Source: Maribacter sp. ACAM166
GTDB lineage: Bacteria; Bacteroidota; Bacteroidia; Flavobacteriales; Flavobacteriaceae
Length of the DNA stretch: 64,000 nucleotides
Reading direction: 5' to 3'
Assembly (NCBI RefSeq): GCF_005771495.1
Contig: NZ_VAUW01000007.1
Coordinates: forward strand, 87,212 to 151,211
In this document: piece by piece, positions 63,934-64,000 of the stretch
Position numbering within the stretch: the stretch's first letter is position 1
Layout of the letters: every line of letters starts with the position of its first letter
The notes under the pieces: generated by a model
The model's input: only the letters and a program-made list of their open reading frames with translations
Told to the model about the DNA's origin: nothing
The model's database searches: none
Made by a program: the position numbers and the translations under genes

Positions 63934-64000
63934 AAGGCGGCTACCTACTCTCCCACTTGATATAGCAGTACCATCGGCGCAAACGGTCTTAACTTCCCTG
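63934..64000 (-). rRNA. rrf: 5S ribosomal RNA, 3' part (cut by window end)
   Basis: The minus strand reads through the conserved 5S 3' half, including GTGGGAGAGTAGGTAGCCGCC. The 5' half and the rest of the rRNA operon lie beyond position 64000. Confidence 0.95.

Noticed and set aside
1..64000. CRISPR arrays, tRNAs, insertion sequences, prophage or toxin-antitoxin genes
   Set aside because: Scanned for spaced direct repeats, cloverleaf-type segments, transposase or integrase motifs and paired small genes; none found.

Overview
The window is a stretch of chromosome from a member of the Bacteroidota, almost certainly a marine-type Flavobacteriaceae. The support is low GC content, start codons with little or no Shine-Dalgarno sequence, many copies of the Bacteroidota -7 promoter box (TAnnTTTG), and lineage-typical genes: gldI, an OstA-like protein, DUF6452 and DUF6048 proteins, CCC-motif membrane proteins, an Smr/DUF2027 protein and a 6S-like RNA beside zapA. 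I see no phage, plasmid, insertion sequence, CRISPR array or tRNA. Nearly all of it is conserved core genome.

Layout. 0-9 kb: ribH with a TPR membrane protein; recF, a lipocalin-like lipoprotein and a DUF721/DciA-like protein as a TAATG-coupled operon; ndk; a PhoD-like phosphatase; then nrnA, gldI and a cyclophilin-FKBP fusion. 7.8-17.5 kb: exported and cytoplasmic hydrolases (PepD, DUF3810 with an HEIGH motif, two paired amidohydrolases, a penicillin-acylase-like lipoprotein). 17.6-24 kb: a minus-strand molybdenum cofactor operon read moaD, moaE, moaA, moaC, mobA, moeB-rhodanese, tauE, moeA, followed by a small membrane protein broken in a homopolymer. 24-31 kb: a DUF6503-like lipoprotein, an rRNA methyltransferase, an M48 protease, relA/spoT, fur and purA.

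31-34.4 kb: a sugar-type pair (DUF1080 and a Gfo/Idh/MocA oxidoreductase) followed by a remnant that joins the start of one gene (SGNH-like) to a decayed ThuA-like gene. 34.4-44.2 kb: OstA-like protein, class III aminotransferase, TPR protein, two adjacent DUF368 (PopT-type) transporters overlapping aroE, a DUF349 protein and a small c-type cytochrome-like protein. 44.2-46.7 kb (minus): a coiled-coil protein, zapA, a 6S-like RNA and rny. 46.8-51.7 kb: M23 peptidase, TonB-dependent receptor and an unknown exported protein as a tight operon.

51.7-61.8 kb: cysteine desulfurase, Smr protein, DUF2752 and two CCC-motif proteins, ornithine aminotransferase with a Cys-rich insert, rlmD with DUF6452/DUF6048, an rlmL-like THUMP methyltransferase, a ZIP transporter and DUF4268. 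61.8-62.4 kb is a decayed hemolysin III (YqfA/TrhA-type) gene. The window closes with an exported amidohydrolase and, on the minus strand, the 3' end of a 5S rRNA with its terminator, so an rRNA operon continues beyond position 64000.

Nothing here looks like a wholly new defence or mobile system. The most rewarding items are the out-of-frame SGNH/ThuA junction, the homopolymer frameshift, the 6S-like RNA, the MoeB lacking its zinc cysteines next to an embedded TauE exporter, the tandem DUF368 genes, and several genes whose -7 box lies only 4-6 nt before the ATG.
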